Positions 31,111 to 42,999 of a stretch of DNA of 64,000 nucleotides are shown here, in pieces; the first letter of the stretch is position 1, and each line of letters begins with the position of its first letter. The DNA is from Erinaceus europaeus (taxonomy: Eukaryota > Chordata > Mammalia > Eulipotyphla > Erinaceidae). A program made the position numbers and the translations under genes. A model generated the notes under the pieces. That model made no database searches, was not told the DNA's origin, and saw only the letters and a list, made by a program, of their open reading frames with translations. The stretch is from the NCBI RefSeq assembly GCF_950295315.1, contig NC_080171.1, forward strand, positions 115,687,064 through 115,751,063, read 5' to 3'.

Positions 31111-32489
31111 TGCCTATTATAAAAACATTCTAATTTTTCCCTAGATGTTTGGCACCGCCATCTTAACCCCTCACACTTCAAAAATACTTTCCCGAGGTCC
31201 ACGCATAGCCACCCAGGAAAGCACATACCTATCCATGAGGTCATGACATTCAGCCCCAACCCACATGCCATAGATGGCACTGAGGCATCCTCATGGATGA
31301 TGGAGCGGCATCTTGTCTCTGTGTGTCTGTCTCTCCCTCTCACTTTGCACAAGAGGGAAGCTACTCTATTTCTCTAAAAGCATAAATCCTTCTTGGGTAA
31401 ACTCAATTATTACTTTGTTCCTTGGAGTTTCTGTCCTATCCAAATACCTATGGCTTCTCTTGAAACTGCTATAAGAAAGTCCCTATGGTCAGAAGATAGC
31501 AGTTGAATTAAAATCCTAGAGAGGTAGCATCTTGTTATCCTAAATACTCAGCAGGCGTCTGCTCATGCCCACCACATATAATCCCCAACCTTGCTGCAAT
31601 CCTGAGCAACTCCTGAGCTTCACTTTGCCCCCTCCCACTGCTGGGCTTATCTCTGAGCATCAGAAATCTTATCTGCACCGACCTACTTTGTCTTATAGGA
31701 GTGTCTTCCCACTAGGCCGGTCTACCTCATATTCCAACAACATGACGTAATCCAACCCAAAAAGAAGGCTCAGCTCTACCCATCTCTATAAAATCTATCA
31801 ATATTTTGCTAAGTGCTATAGCTTAAGGACTTAGTAAAATAAGTGGAAATGTGTCACTGTTTTGTTTTTGTTTTTTTCAAAGACTACAATCCAAAAATTT
31901 ACAAGAAAGGTCTGTGACAGACAATACACTGTGATATGTCCCCCTTCACTTCTCAGCAGGCCAGCGCCTTGGTTCAGCCGGATGCTGAAATGACTGTCCA
32001 GGCAGGAACTCCTCTGAATTCCAATAGTGGTCACTATTCTTGACACTCTAAGGGCACTGTGATCACTCTTCAGTTTTAAAGAACATTATCTTTAAGGCCT
32101 TGGTAATTTTCACATTCTAGAATTTAATGGACACAACTATTGCCCTTGGTATCCAAGGTAACCATGTGAGTAACGAATGACCCATCACCCAAGAGGAATG
32201 TGTGCTGGGAGGATTCCAAAGGAAAACAAGAAAGACCTGTTGCTGGATGAAATCTAGAAAGTGAAAGCTGTTGGGGTATTTCAAGGACCAGGTGACTGGC
32301 GGCCGAGCCGGAAAGCCACACACACCACCTGACAGTTCTTTACTATCTCTTACCAGCCACACCCTGCAATTAGGATCAAGTCCAAAAAATTAGCATCAAG
32401 TCCATGGTAGGGAAAGGCTTCAAAGTCTAGAAGTCAACTGCCAGGGAAGATAGATATGACCCCAATCCTAAAGTTCTCAAAGAAAAGAA
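31111..32489. other. Mostly unique DNA, no gene seen
   Basis: At 31185-31350 there is SINE-like sequence (CAGCCCCAACCCACATGCCA, then a CTCTGTGTGTCTGTCTC tract) resembling an old tRNA-derived copy. The rest holds no recognised repeat or exon. Confidence 0.45.
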
Positions 32490-32790
32490 ATCTTGGGGGC
32501 CAGGCAGTGGTGCACCCGGTCGAGTGCATACAGTACTAAGCACAAGGACCAGCGCAAGGATCCAGGTTTGAGTCCCTGTTCCCCACCTGCGGGGGGTGAG
32601 GGGGAGGGAACGCTTCACGAACAGTGAAGCATGTCTGCAGGTGTCTCTATCTCTCTCTCTCTCTATCTCCCCTCTTGTCTCAATTTCTCTCTGTCCTAGC
32701 CAATAAAATGGGAAAGATGGCTGCTAGAAGCAGTGGATTCATAGTGCTAGCACCGAGCCCCAACAATAACCCTGGAGGCAAAAAAAGAAA
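32490..32790 (+). mobile_element. Mosaic SINE: type B head, type A tail
   Basis: Head GGCAGTGGTGCACCCGGTCG, then TACTAAGCACAAGGACCAGC (type A style), CCTAGCCAATAAAATGGGAA, and a type-A 3' block to CCTGGAGGC. The G-rich core is expanded near 32590. Confidence 0.88.
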
Positions 32791-33801
32791 AAAGAAAGAA
32801 GGGAAGAAAGAAGGTAGGAGAAATCCCAACAGAGACCTGAGGAAAAGGTATCAAAAAAAAAAAAGAAGAAGACAATGAGAATGTTCGATACACTTTCTGG
32901 CTGACGTTTGCATGTGGTATAGGATAAAGGGGACAACAAGTGAACGGCCTAGGGTGCCAGAAGCTTCTCTCATTAAACGGTAAACTTTATCCATAAATGG
33001 TTTGTGTTCTAACTGCTCCACCTCGGTTTCTCTTCCTCTTCTTGAGTCTCCCTCATCCCTGAAAAACAACAATGTTGGCATTAGTATAGCTCCACACTGG
33101 CCAAGGAGTGTTGAAGTGAAAGGAAGAATTGCATGCCTCTTTCTTTAAATCAAAAGCTAGGGAAAAAAAAAAAGTCATAGTGAGGGAGGCCTGTCAAAAA
33201 GCCGAGAGAGGATGAAAGCCAGGCCTCTCGCATGAGTTCATCAAGTCATAAATACAAAGGAAAAGTTCTTGGAAATAAAAAATTGTTACTTTCCTGAACA
33301 TACAAATGATAAGAAATTAAAACATCCTTACCAGTGAGATAGAGAAAGTTCTAGTGGTCTGGATGGGAAGTCAAACCAGCCACAACATTTCTATAAGCCA
33401 AAAGCTAAGCCAGAGTAAAACCCCCCAATTCTCCTCAGCTCCATGAAGGCTCGGAGGTAAGGAAACAACAGAAGAAAAATTTGAAGTCTGCAGAGGCTTC
33501 TTGATAAGACGGGAGAACATCAGTGTGCACAGTGAAGCCACAAGAGCTGAGGTAGAAGCCGCAGCCACCTACCCTGGAGATGTAGCTGTTGCACAGTCTA
33601 GACAGACTATGCTACATGACTTTCAAGTCACACGGAACAGTTAGTTCTCCATTGAAAGAAGGCACTATCTAGGACTTCCGCAGGTAGACAGAACAAGGCA
33701 ATGTCTGGTTTCCAAATTCCAGAGTACAGACTGACTCTCCTGCTATGGGCTAATGCAGCTGGTAAATTTGAGACCAATGCTCATTTGCCATTATGAAAAT
33801 T
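32791..33801. other. Unique DNA, no gene seen
   Basis: A GAAA/GAAG-rich tail of the SINE occupies 32790-32820. From 32880 to 33800 there is no recognised repeat. Open frames on the minus strand (32851-33081, 33371-33568) have no identifiable domain. Confidence 0.5.
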
Positions 33802-34013
33802 CAAGGGGGAGGGTGTCCAGTGGGCATGCACCTGGTAGAGTGCATAGATTGCAGTGCACAAGGATCCAGGTTTGAGTCCCCCGGCCCCCACCTGCAGGGG
33901 GAAAGCTTTGCAAATAGTGAAGCAGTACTGCAGGTGTCTCTCTCTCTCTCTCTGCCTCGTCCTATCCACTCAACTTCTGGCTGTCTCTATCCAGTAAATA
34001 AAGATAATAAATA
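33802..34013 (+). mobile_element. tRNA-derived SINE, type B
   Basis: Head CCAGTGGGCATGCACCTGGT, B box GGTTTGAGTCCCCCGG, core, and end CTATCCAGTAAATAAAGATA. The next SINE is inserted in its tail. Confidence 0.92.
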
Positions 34014-34292
34014 GGGAGTCAGGCAATAGTACAGCGGGTTAAGCGTAGGCGGTGCAAAGCACAAAGACTGGCATAAGGATCCCGGTTCGAGCCCCCAGCT
34101 CCCCACCTGCAGGGGAGTCGCTTCACAGGCGGTGAAGCAGGTTGGCAGGTGTCTATCTTTCCCTCTCTGTCTTCCCCTCCTCTCTCCATTTCTCTCTGTC
34201 CTATCCAACAATGATGACATCAATAACAACAACAATAATTACTAAAACAATAAAACAACAAAAGCAACAAAAGTGAATAAATAATTTTTTAA
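34014..34292 (+). mobile_element. tRNA-derived SINE, type A short form, in a type B tail
   Basis: Head GGCAATAGTACAGCGGGTTA, B box GGTTCGAGCCCCCAG. TSD AAGATAATAAATA at 34001-34013 and 34293-34305, which is tail sequence of the type B SINE. Confidence 0.95.
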
Positions 34293-34327
34293 AAGATAAT
34301 AAATATTCTTTAAAAAAGAAAAAGAAC

Positions 34328-34648
34328 AGAGCTGGATGGTAGCGCAGTACATTAAGCGCACATGGCGCAAAGCACAAGGACTTGAATAAGGGTCCTGGTT
34401 CAAGCCCCTGGCTCCCCACCCCACCTGCAGGCGTGGTGGTCGCTTCACAAGCAGTGAAGCAGGTCTTCGGGTATCTGTCTTTTTCTCCACTTCTTGATTT
34501 CTCCCTGTCATATCCAACAACAACAATAGAAATGGAAACAATAACAAGGGTAACAAAAAGGAAAAATAGCCTCCAGGAGCAGTGGATTCTTAGTGCAGGC
34601 ACCGAGCCCCAGCAAAACAACCTGGAGGCAAAAAAAAAAAAAAAAAAA
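34328..34648 (+). mobile_element. tRNA-derived SINE, type A, long
   Basis: Head GGATGGTAGCGCAGTACATT, GGTTCAAGCCCCTGG, a duplicated CCCCACCCCACCTGCAG, and a 3' block from GCCTCCAGG to CCTGGAGGC with a long A tail. Confidence 0.93.
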
Positions 34649-34689
34649 GAAAAGAAAGAAAAGAAAAAAAAAAACACCTCTTCCAAAAA

Positions 34690-34928
34690 AAGAGAACTGG
34701 AAGCTATTACATGCAGTAGAGCACACATCCTGCGGGTCTGAGTTCCTCATAACACCTGGGAAACTAGCCACAAACTTCACAAGAGCCAGCACAGTGCTAC
34801 GGTGTTTCTCCTGTGTCTGTCTCTTCTTTCTGTTCCTATCTGTAATTGAGAAGGAGGGAAGTGAGACTTCTGCTGGGAGCAGTGGAATCGCGGATGCATA
34901 AAGTCCCAGCAAATTTCCAGCAGCAAAA
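34690..34928 (+). mobile_element. Old tRNA-derived SINE, type E-like
   Basis: AAGCTATTACATGCAGTAGA, CATCCTGCGGGTCTGAGTTC, CAGCACAGTGCTACGGTGTT, then a 3' block related to type A (GGGAGCAGTGGAATCGCGGA, CCCAGCAAATTTCCAGCAGC). Confidence 0.6.
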
Positions 34929-34929
34929 A

Positions 34930-34965
34930 TACATACATACATACATACATACATACATACATACA
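34930..34965 (+). repeat. (ACAT)n microsatellite
   Basis: About nine tetranucleotide units, in the tail of the preceding SINE. Confidence 0.96.
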
Positions 34966-34997
34966 GAAATGAATACATAAACAAATAAATAAAAATA

Positions 34998-35305
34998 GGG
35001 GGACAGGCGGTAGCACAGCGGGTTAAGCGCCCAGAGTGCAAAGTACAAGGAATGGAGCAAGGATTCTGGTGCGAGCTCCCAGCTCCCAACCTACACGGGG
35101 ATCGCTTCGCAAACAGTGAAGCAGGTCAGCAGGTGTCTATCTTTCTCTCCCCCTCTCTGTCTTCCCTTCCTCTCTCCATTTCTCTCTGTCCTGTCCAACA
35201 ACAATGACAGCAGCAACACCAACAACAATGGAAAAAAGTTGGCTGCCAGGAGCAGTGGATTCATAGTGCAGCCACCGGACCTCGGTGATAGCCCTGGAAG
35301 CTAAA
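34998..35305 (+). mobile_element. tRNA-derived SINE, type A, long
   Basis: Head GGCGGTAGCACAGCGGGTTA, worn B box GGTGCGAGCTCCCAG, and a 3' block to CCCTGGAAGC followed by AATAAATAAACAAA. Confidence 0.92.
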
Positions 35306-35979
35306 TAAATAAACAAAATATACATATATGCATGCTGACTTCACTCTGCTGGTGCTCTGTGCATGTAATGACTCCTAAGTGGACAGCACCATGCATGTTT
35401 TATAGCACACTACTGTAATCTTACGATTGAACTTCATTTGCAGGGGGAAAAAATCCTTTCTAACTCACTTCTCAGTAACAATGCACCTAGTTGTTCTAAC
35501 AAGAGTTCTAAAAAGAAGTCTGCAAGGAGACAAATTTTGCTTTCATGCCTACTAACACATACTTCATTCTGAAGCCCATGGATCAAGCAGTCATTTTGGC
35601 TCTCAAATCGCATTATTTACAAGATTAAACTCTGTAAGACTGCAGCTGACATAGATACATGTTCCTCTGATGGATCTGGGTGAAGTCAACCGAAAATCTT
35701 TCCGAAGGTAGTCACCATTCTAGATGTCACTAATCACACTGGTGACTCATGGAAAGAGGTCAAAATATCAACATTAACACGACTTTGGGAGAAGTTAATT
35801 GCAGACTTCACGGGTGACTTTGAAGAGTTCAAGACTTCCATGGAATGGAGGAAGTAATTGCAGACGTGATGAAAACAGCAATGGAACTAGAATCAGATGT
35901 GACTCGATGTCTGCAATCACATACTATACACATGAACCGATGAGGAGCTGTTTTTATCGATGAGCAAAGAAAGTGGTGT
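35306..35979. other. Unique DNA, no gene seen
   Basis: No repeat or coding signal recognised. Short direct repeats such as GTAATTGCAGAC / TTAATTGCAGAC occur near 35797 and 35854. Confidence 0.5.
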
Positions 35980-36145
35980 TCATCCTTCTTTCCCTCTCTT
36001 CCGCCTCCCTCTTTTTTTCTTTCTCTTTTGTAGAGCACTACTCAGCTCTGGCTTAAGTTGGTGCTGGAGACTGAACCTGGGAACTTCAGTGTCTTGGGCA
36101 TAAACATTTGTTATACTACGGATGGTGCTATTTCCCTGACTGGAA
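35980..36145 (-). mobile_element. tRNA-derived SINE, type C, inverted
   Basis: Reversed AGAGCACTACTCAGCTCTGG, GCTGGAGACTGAACCTGGGA and TTGTTATACTACGGATGGTG. Confidence 0.85.
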
Positions 36146-36349
36146 AGTGATTTCTTGAGATGGAATCTAATCTATTCTAGGCAAAAAAATGCTGTGAACA
36201 CTGCTGACATGAGAACAAGGGATTTGGAATATTTCCTAAAGTTGGTTGAAATGACGGCAGCAGGGTTTGAACATGTCATGCTACGCTTCTAGAAGCCGTC
36301 CATGAAAAGAAGAGTCAATTGATATAGCAAACTTTATTTAAATTAAGGT

Positions 36350-36475
36350 ATGTACACTGGGGAGATAGCACAATGATTATGCAAAAAGACTTTCATGCCT
36401 AAAACTACGAAAAAGTCCGAGGTTTAATCCCCAGCACCACCATAAGCCAGAGCTGAGCAGTGAGAGACAGAGACA
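36350..36475 (+). mobile_element. tRNA-derived SINE, type C
   Basis: CTGGGGAGATAGCACAATGA, GGTTTAATCCCCAGCACCAC and ATAAGCCAGAGCTGAGCAGT, passing into a purine-rich tract. Confidence 0.9.
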
Positions 36476-36535
36476 GAGGAGGAGGAGGGAGAAGAAGAGG
36501 AGGAGGAGGAAGAGGGGGAGGAGGGAATGGTAGAG
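36476..36535 (+). repeat. (GGA)n-rich purine tract
   Basis: AGGAGGAGG-type units with a few interruptions. Confidence 0.9.
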
Positions 36536-37644
36536 GACGGATCTCTTCTTTGGTGAATATTCTGTTCATAACCTCTCCCCATTTTTGGATGGCTGCCTCC
36601 TCATCTTAAAGGAATAATGAGAAAACACTCAATTGGTCTGAGCCTCTTCAAGTGGTAGCTCTTGAAGCATAGGAGGAAATCAACCAAAAGGCGTTCACAG
36701 TGAGTTCATAATAAAACCACACTGCCTCCTGCTTCATTAATATTCTGACTTTGAAACAAGAGAAAAAAAGAAAGCACCACTCTGAGTAGGAGACCAGCGA
36801 GCATGAGACTGGTCTGCAAAAGTGGCCATAGCTGACACACAGGGACTAAAAGGAAGTAAAGGCAGACACCATCTCTGTCCCCAAAGTCCTTACAATTTAG
36901 GAGAGAAAAAAGTTTTCAGCCAAGAAAACAGCTGGGAACAATTAAAAAAAAAATCAACAGGTGCAAAATGTTCTTTTGCGAATGAGATGCACATGGGTGC
37001 TAAGAAGACTAAACGCGTGTTCACATCACGGGGAAAGCTGCGGGGGAGGGCAGTGCTTTAAACAACTATTCACCACGCAGAAATTGGGTTCTGCCACAGC
37101 GATAAAAAAAGCCCAGGCTGGAACTTATTTGCCACAAGAAGAAAGCTGGTTCAAGGGCGCATCTGGAGAGAGCTTCAGTCCATGTCTACTGCCGTACCAC
37201 CACATGGCTATGGCTGGTAGTGGGATCAAGTTTGTAGCACTCACTGCTAGGGAATAAATTGTTCTGTTCTCTAGAAGGAAGCGCATGAGAATAACATTTG
37301 ATCTCACACAGGTTGCCAGGGTGTCAGATACAGAGATCTCTGTGTAATAAGGAAATGCAAAGTTTTGCTAGGTTATTCTTCCAAGGTATCGAGAAAGCAC
37401 AAGCTGAACAGAATTAAAAAAAATCTCTTCCAAAAGCCCCAATTTCTAAGTACATGGCACTCCTTCGGTACTCAGTCACCAAAGATCCCTTTATAGATCT
37501 AGTCCTACAGCTAAGCACAGCAGATCAACTATAAGATACATAGAAAAAAGCATCAATGAGACACTTCAGAACTTAACTACAAAGACATATTTGAAAACTT
37601 AACCCCATACGCAAGAGGATTAAAACAAGAAACAATAAATAATT
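36536..37644. other. Unique DNA, no gene seen
   Basis: About 1.1 kb without a recognised repeat. Frames at 36822-37061 and 36961-37257 have no identifiable domain and lack splice or promoter context. Confidence 0.5.
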
Positions 37645-38290
37645 AAGGGCACCTCACAGAATACACACATGACCATGAACAAGAACCCCAATTCCAGACC
37701 TGGGTCCCCACATGCAAGAGGGATGCTTCACAAGTGGTGAAGCAATGCTGCTGGTGTCTCTCTTTCTCTCCTCTATTACCACCTTTCCCAATGAATTTCC
37801 CTCTGTCCTATCAAGTAAAAAAGAAAGGAAAGGGGAGTCAGGTGGTAGCGCAGCAGGTTAAGCACACGTGGCACAAAGCACAAGGACCAGCGGAGGAATC
37901 CCAATTCGAGCCCCCAGCTCCCCACCTACAGGGGAGTCGCTTCACAGGCGGTGAAGCAGGTCTGTAGGTGTCTATCTTTCTCTCCCCCTCTCTGTCTTCC
38001 CCTCCTCTCTCCATTTCTCTCTGTCCTATCCAACAATGACGACATCAATAACAGTGATGATAATAACTACAACGATGATAAAAAACCAGGGCAACAAGGA
38101 GGGAAAAAATGGCCACCAGGAGCAGTGAATTTGTTGTGCAGGCACCGAGCCCCAGCAATAACCCTGGAAGCAAAAATAAATAAATAAAAATAAAAAAATA
38201 AAAAAGGAAGGAAGGGAAAAAAATGGCCACTAGGAGTGATGAATTTATAATGCAGGCACTCAACTCCAGAAATAACCCACAAAGGTAAAA
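37645..38290 (+). mobile_element. Mosaic B/A SINE (outer), split by a type A SINE
   Basis: The outer copy has a worn head (GGGCACCTCACAGAATACAC), core CACAAGTGGTGAAGCAATGC and end TGTCCTATCAAGTAAAAAAG. Its type-A 3' block (AATGGCCACTAGGAGTGATG, CAGAAATAACCCACAAAGG) resumes at about 38210, after the insert. Confidence 0.85.
37832..38205 (+). mobile_element. tRNA-derived SINE, type A, long (inner)
   Basis: Head GGTGGTAGCGCAGCAGGTTA, B box AATTCGAGCCCCCAG, and a 3' block to CCCTGGAAGC with an AATAAATAAATAAA-like tail. Flanks AAAGGAAAGG / AAGGAAGGAAGGG are compatible with a TSD. Confidence 0.93.
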
Positions 38291-38299
38291 AAATAACTC

Positions 38300-39155
38300 A
38301 GTAACTAGGAAATGTTTTTCATTACATATCTAACAATTAATATGGGTAGATACAAAGAGAATGACACAGCTCAACAGAACAAAAACTAATAACCTAATTT
38401 AAAAATGGGTAAAAGGTCTAGATAGACATTTTCATAAAGAATATAAACACAGACATATAAAAAAAATGCTTCACTTATCAACAGAAAAAGATAAATTAAA
38501 ATCACACTGAGATTCGACCTAAGAATGGCTCACATCAGAAAAGCAGAAAATGGTTAAGTGTTAGCAATGAATGAAAAAATGGATCTCGGTTACAGTGCTG
38601 GGAGGAATGTAACTGGTGCAGTCCCTGTGGAAAACAGGGTGGAGAATCTCTCAACAAATAAAATGTAAATGACTCGCAATCCGACCAAACCAATCCCAGA
38701 CATATATGTAAAAAGACATGGAAGCTTTACTTCCAAGGGGTATGTGCACTCCTAAACTCATAGCTGCATTATTTACAATAACCAAGTAGAGAAGCAATCA
38801 AATGGTCAATGACAGATGACTAGAGAAAGAAGCTATGAGATATATAGTCAATGGAATATTAGTTACTCTGCCATTTAAAACGATGACACTGTATCCTTCA
38901 GGACAAAAAGGAGGGAACCAAAGGTAATTATCCTAAATGGAATAATGTAACCAGGTAAAAGACAGCTATTTGGATCAATTCACTCATACATGGAATATAG
39001 CCAAAGCATACAAATTTGGGGGAAATGTCTCTCAGACTTTGTAAGAACTATATGGTGGCTATCAGAGGAAGTGGGGTGTCCAGAATTTTGGTGGTAGGTG
39101 TAGTGTGAAACTATCTTCCTGTAATCTTATTATTAAATCAATAACAAAAAAAAAG
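38300..39155 (+). mobile_element. LINE-1 ORF2 3' end and 3' UTR, broken
   Basis: AAATGGGTAAAAGGTCTAGA, GACATATAAAAAAAATGCTT, GTCCCTGTGGAAAACAGGGT, ATAGCTGCATTATTTACAAT and CATACATGGAATATAGCCAA follow the end of mammalian L1 ORF2. It ends TCTTATTATTAAATCAATAA. Many stops and shifts. Confidence 0.85.
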
Positions 39156-39180
39156 AATTCTATTTAAAAAGTTTTCTTCT

Positions 39181-39416
39181 AAACACAAGTAGAATCTGAA
39201 CTGGAGCTGGTGTCTTGCACCAAAGTAAAAGACTCTGGTGTGGGTGGGTGAGGGGAGGGGGAGAGTCCAGGTCCTGGGAAAGGGTGACAGGGGACCTAGT
39301 GGGGGTTGTACTGTTATGTGGAAAACTGTGAAATGTTAGGCATGTACAAACTATTGTATTCATGGTTGACTGTAAAAGTATCCCCCAATAAAGAATTTTT
39401 TAAATAAAAATAAAAT
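39181..39416 (+). mobile_element. Short retroposed 3' end of a non-L1 family
   Basis: Sister of 17828-18033 with about 28 bp more at its 5' side. Marks: ACCAAAGTAAAA (39219-39230), GACCTAGTGGGGGTTGTACT, GAAAACTGTGAAATGTTAGG, CCCCAATAAAGAATTTTTTA. TSD GTTTTCTTCT at 39171-39180 and 39417-39426. Confidence 0.8.
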
Positions 39417-39704
39417 GTTTTCTTCTGTTGTTAATAGTGAAAAATGAAAGATAAAGAAAAATGAAAATGCAATAATACACTCAAGTAGAACCTTACATTG
39501 TTTTTATGATTTCATTAGCATCTTTTTAAAGTTCTAACCAGCCAGTAAATAACTTTAAAGCCTTCCTTATAGGGCTGACTTTTGGTAATGAATTCCTTTA
39601 GCTGCTATTTGTCTAAAAAGCTCTTTACTGCTCCTTCAAACTTAATCAATAACCTAGCAGGACAGAATATTCTTGGGTGAAAGTGTTTTCTATTCAAAAC
39701 TTGG

Positions 39705-40607
39705 AATATATGCTTCCCCAAATACTGTAAGGACTTAAATCAAATGAAAATACAGAAAACCCCCATACCTACAAACATCTAATTTTTGACAAGGGTGCAC
39801 AAAATATTTAATGGAGAGTCTCTTCAACAAATGGTGTTGAGAAAATTAGGTTGAAACATGCAGAAGAATGAAACTGAACCACTATATTTCACCACATACA
39901 AAAGTAAACTCCAGACAGATCAAGGACTTGGATGTTAGACCAGAAACTAACAAATACTTAGAGGAAAATACTGGCAGAACTCTTGTCCATCCAAATTTTA
40001 TAGGCATCTTCAATGATACAAATCCAATTGCAAGGAAGACAAAAACAAAAATAAACCAATGGGACTACATCAAATTAAAAAGCTTTTGCAACTTAAAGAA
40101 ACCAACACCCAAACAAAGAGACTCCTTATGGAATGAGTAAAGATCTTTACATTTCATACATTGGACAAAAGGCTAGTAACCAAAATATATGAAGAGCTCA
40201 CCAAACTCAACGACAGAAAAATAAACAACCCCATCCAAAAGTGGGGAGAAGATATGATCAGAATATTCACTAAAGGAGAGATCCAAAAAGCCAACAGACA
40301 TATGAAAAAATGCTCCAAGTCACTGGACTAATAATGCAAAGACAACAATGAGTTGCCCGTTCACTCCTGTGAGTGAAAAGATTGTAACAACAAATGCTGG
40401 AGAGGTTGTGGGGGGAAAGGAACCATCCTGCACTACTGGTAGAAATGTCAATTGGTCCAACCTCTGTGGAGAACAGTCTGGAGAATTCTCTGAAGGCCAG
40501 AAATGGACCTACCCCATGACACTGCAGTTCCTCTCCTGGGGATATATCCTAAGGAATCAAACATACCCATCCAAAAATATTTGTGTATGCCTATATTCAT
40601 AGCAGCT
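39705..40607 (+). mobile_element. LINE-1 ORF2 C-terminal fragment, broken
   Basis: The frame at 39868-40140 (NQWDYIKLKSFCNLKK near residues 63-78) is typical of the C-terminal part of L1 ORF2. The next part, CATATGAAAAAATGCTCCAA to AACAGTCTGGAGAATTCTCT and GGGGATATATCCTAAGGAAT, continues in other frames. No catalytic domain is included. Confidence 0.88.
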
Positions 40608-40800
40608 CCAAAGTCCCAAGTTCAATCTTCCACATCACCATAAACCAGAGCTGAGTAGGGATCTGGTAAAAACAACAATAATAATAATAAAATTAAGAAT
40701 GGGTGGGAGGATGGTAGTATTATGGTTAAACAAAGAGACTCTCATGTCTGAAGCTCCAAAGTCGCAGCTTCAATCCCCAGTAACACCACAAACCAGAGGT
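40608..40800 (+). mobile_element. Two type C SINE pieces in tandem
   Basis: A 5'-truncated piece (CTCCAAAGTCCCAAGTTCAA to GAGCTGAGTAGGG, with an AAT-rich tail) is followed by a second copy with its head (GGAGGATGGTAGTATTATGG, CTTCAATCCCCAGTAACACC). The join with the L1 end is direct. Confidence 0.82.
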
Positions 40801-40817
40801 GAAATACATTAACTACA

Positions 40818-41089
40818 GGGGGCTGGACGATAACACACTGGGTTATGGGCACATAGTACGAAGCTCAAGAACCTGTGCAAGGATCCTGGTTCAAGCCCCC
40901 AGCTCCCCACCTGCAGGGGGCTTGCTTCACAGGCAGTAAAGCAGGTCTGCAGGTATCTATCTTTCTTTCCCCCTCCGTCTTCACCTCCCCTCTCAATTTC
41001 TCTCTGTCCTATCCTATATATATATAATGGCCTCCAGGAGCAGTGGATTCATAGTGCCGGCACCGAGCCCCAGTGATAACCCTGGTGAC
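40818..41089 (+). mobile_element. tRNA-derived SINE, type A, long
   Basis: Head GGACGATAACACACTGGGTT, GGTTCAAGCCCCCAG, then a shortened AT region (TATATATATA) and a 3' block from GCCTCCAGG to CCCTGGTGAC. Confidence 0.92.
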
Positions 41090-41208
<119 letters not shown>

Positions 41209-41289
41209 AATAAGAGTTGGCCCAAGCAGGTCACTGAGCAATGGTATCACACATGTGCAAGATTCCAGACAACATTATAGTTAAAAAAC

Positions 41290-41410
41290 ATATTATTTAT
41301 TTTGTGAGAGGGGTCAGAGCACTCCACTACATGCCACGCTGGGGACACAACTTGGAGCCTCACAAATTTGCAAGCCTTACACTGTAGCACTGAGCCACCA
41401 CCCCAGAAGC
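41290..41410 (-). mobile_element. Old tRNA-derived SINE, inverted
   Basis: ATTATTTATTTTGTGAGAGG, GGTCAGAGCACTCCACTACA, ACACTGTAGCACTGAGCCAC: decayed type C-like copy. Confidence 0.6.
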
Positions 41411-42237
41411 AAGCAATTTTGTTCCTAACCCTACTTTGTTACTGTTTAAAAAGTTATTTATTTTGAGCTCTTTGATATCTATATTGCATGATTATTAACA
41501 GTGCTGTGAAGCCCAGAGACAGGGAGAGCTATGTTGTGTGGACTCCTCCAAGTCCTCGGCAACTTCACACAGAGAAAAACAGAACTGTAAGTCATAAACA
41601 TGAAAGGCTGGGCACATCTGATAATCATTTGCAAGAGGCACTGAAAGCAGAATGCATAGAAAACAACCTATTTGGAATTCAATAGTCACTGGCCAACTCA
41701 TCCTCCTCCCACTCAACCATTCCCAAGGCCACTTATCACCAGCACTGGGAGGCTCTCCAGAGAGCTCCACTCACCGCCATCTCCTGTTTGCCCTGACAGT
41801 CGAATCTGAGCCAGGCCGTGTATGGAGGGAGGGTTGAGTCACTCCCAGGCCCCAGAGCTGAGTCCATCACTCTGACAAGTCTCATCTTCCCCACTGAGAG
41901 CCGACCCTTAGTTTTTCCACTTTGGGTGGCAATTACAATCACTTCCAAGTAGTGGGAAATGTAATAAACACATTTTGTTATTTTAAATAAAGTCAAGAAG
42001 AGGGAACAAAACCAAAGCACATGAAACAAAACACAGATCTAAGTCAAATAATGTGTTCTTTATGGAGGGTTATATTTCAGTTGTATCAAAAATGTAGGAA
42101 ACAAAAACCCAAAAGTATACCTTTTTTTTTGTCTCCAGGAAGAGATTTTTATAAAGTATTTGTTTATTTAATATTTTTGCCACCCAAGTAAGTGTCTGCA
42201 CAACTCCACCATGTCTGGCATGAAAAAATGTGTCAGC
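41411..42237. other. Unique DNA, no gene seen
   Basis: Overlapping short frames at 41488-42029 on both strands have no identifiable domain. No repeat recognised. Confidence 0.5.
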
Positions 42238-42437
42238 ATTATTTATTTATTGGCTAGAAATAGCCAGCAATCAAGAGGGAAGGGGGAGACAGAGAGGGAG
42301 AGAGACAGAGAGATGCCTGAAATAGTGCTTCACTACTTGCAAAGCTTTCTCCCTGCCGGTGGGAACCGGGGACCTGAACCCAGGTCCTTGCGCATTGTAA
42401 CATGTGTGCTCAACCAGGTGTGCTACTAGCTGACTCC
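42238..42437 (-). mobile_element. tRNA-derived SINE, type B, inverted
   Basis: TTATTTATTGGCTAGAAATA, GGGAACCGGGGACCTGAACC, CAACCAGGTGTGCTACTAGC. Confidence 0.92.
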
Positions 42438-42439
42438 CT

Positions 42440-42605
42440 TTTTATAGTGGACAAGAGAGATAAAAACAGAGGGAGACAGAGAGACACCTGTAAACTGCTC
42501 CACTGCCCACGAAGCTCCCCTCTGCAGGTGGTAACCAGGGGCTTGAACCCAGAAACCTGCACATGCATCGTATGTGCTCTACTGACTGTGCCATCACCAG
42601 GGCCT
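42440..42605 (-). mobile_element. tRNA-derived SINE, type B, inverted, shortened
   Basis: TATAGTGGACAAGAGAGATA, ACACCTGTAAACTGCTCCAC, GTAACCAGGGGCTTGAACCC, CTGTGCCATCACCAGGGCCT. Adjacent to the previous copy, same orientation. Confidence 0.85.
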
Positions 42606-42699
42606 GGAAAGCCCTTTCTATAACTCAAGAAGCCAGAAGACAGAAAAGGAAAGACTGATAAATAGTCCTACCACACAGCCATCAAGAACTTCAGTGTCG

Positions 42700-42918
42700 G
42701 GGCCAGGTGGTGGCAATCCTGGTTGAGCACACATGTTACAATGCACAAAGACACAGGTTTGAGCCCTGGGTCCCCACCTGCAGGGGGAAAACTTTGTGAG
42801 TGGTGAAGGAGGTATGCAAGGGACTCTCTGTCTCTCATCCTCTCCATCTCCCCATTCCTCTTGATTTCTGATTGTCTTTATCCAATAAATAAATAAACAT
42901 TATTTAAAATTTATAAAA
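42700..42918 (+). mobile_element. tRNA-derived SINE, type B
   Basis: Head GGTGGTGGCAATCCTGGTTG, GGTTTGAGCCCTGGG, end TTTATCCAATAAATAAATAA. Imperfect TSD AACTTCAGTGT / AACCTGCAGTGT. Confidence 0.92.
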
Positions 42919-42999
42919 ACCTGCAGTGTTATGAAAACCAAGGCTAAAGACAAATGACAAACATCTGGAACATCACTTGGAAGTTTTAGCACAGAATAC

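Noticed and set aside
34508..35089. 193-codon open frame on the minus strand
   Set aside because: It runs through SINE tails, a poly-A tract and the (ACAT)n microsatellite, and its product is low-complexity sequence typical of reversed SINEs.
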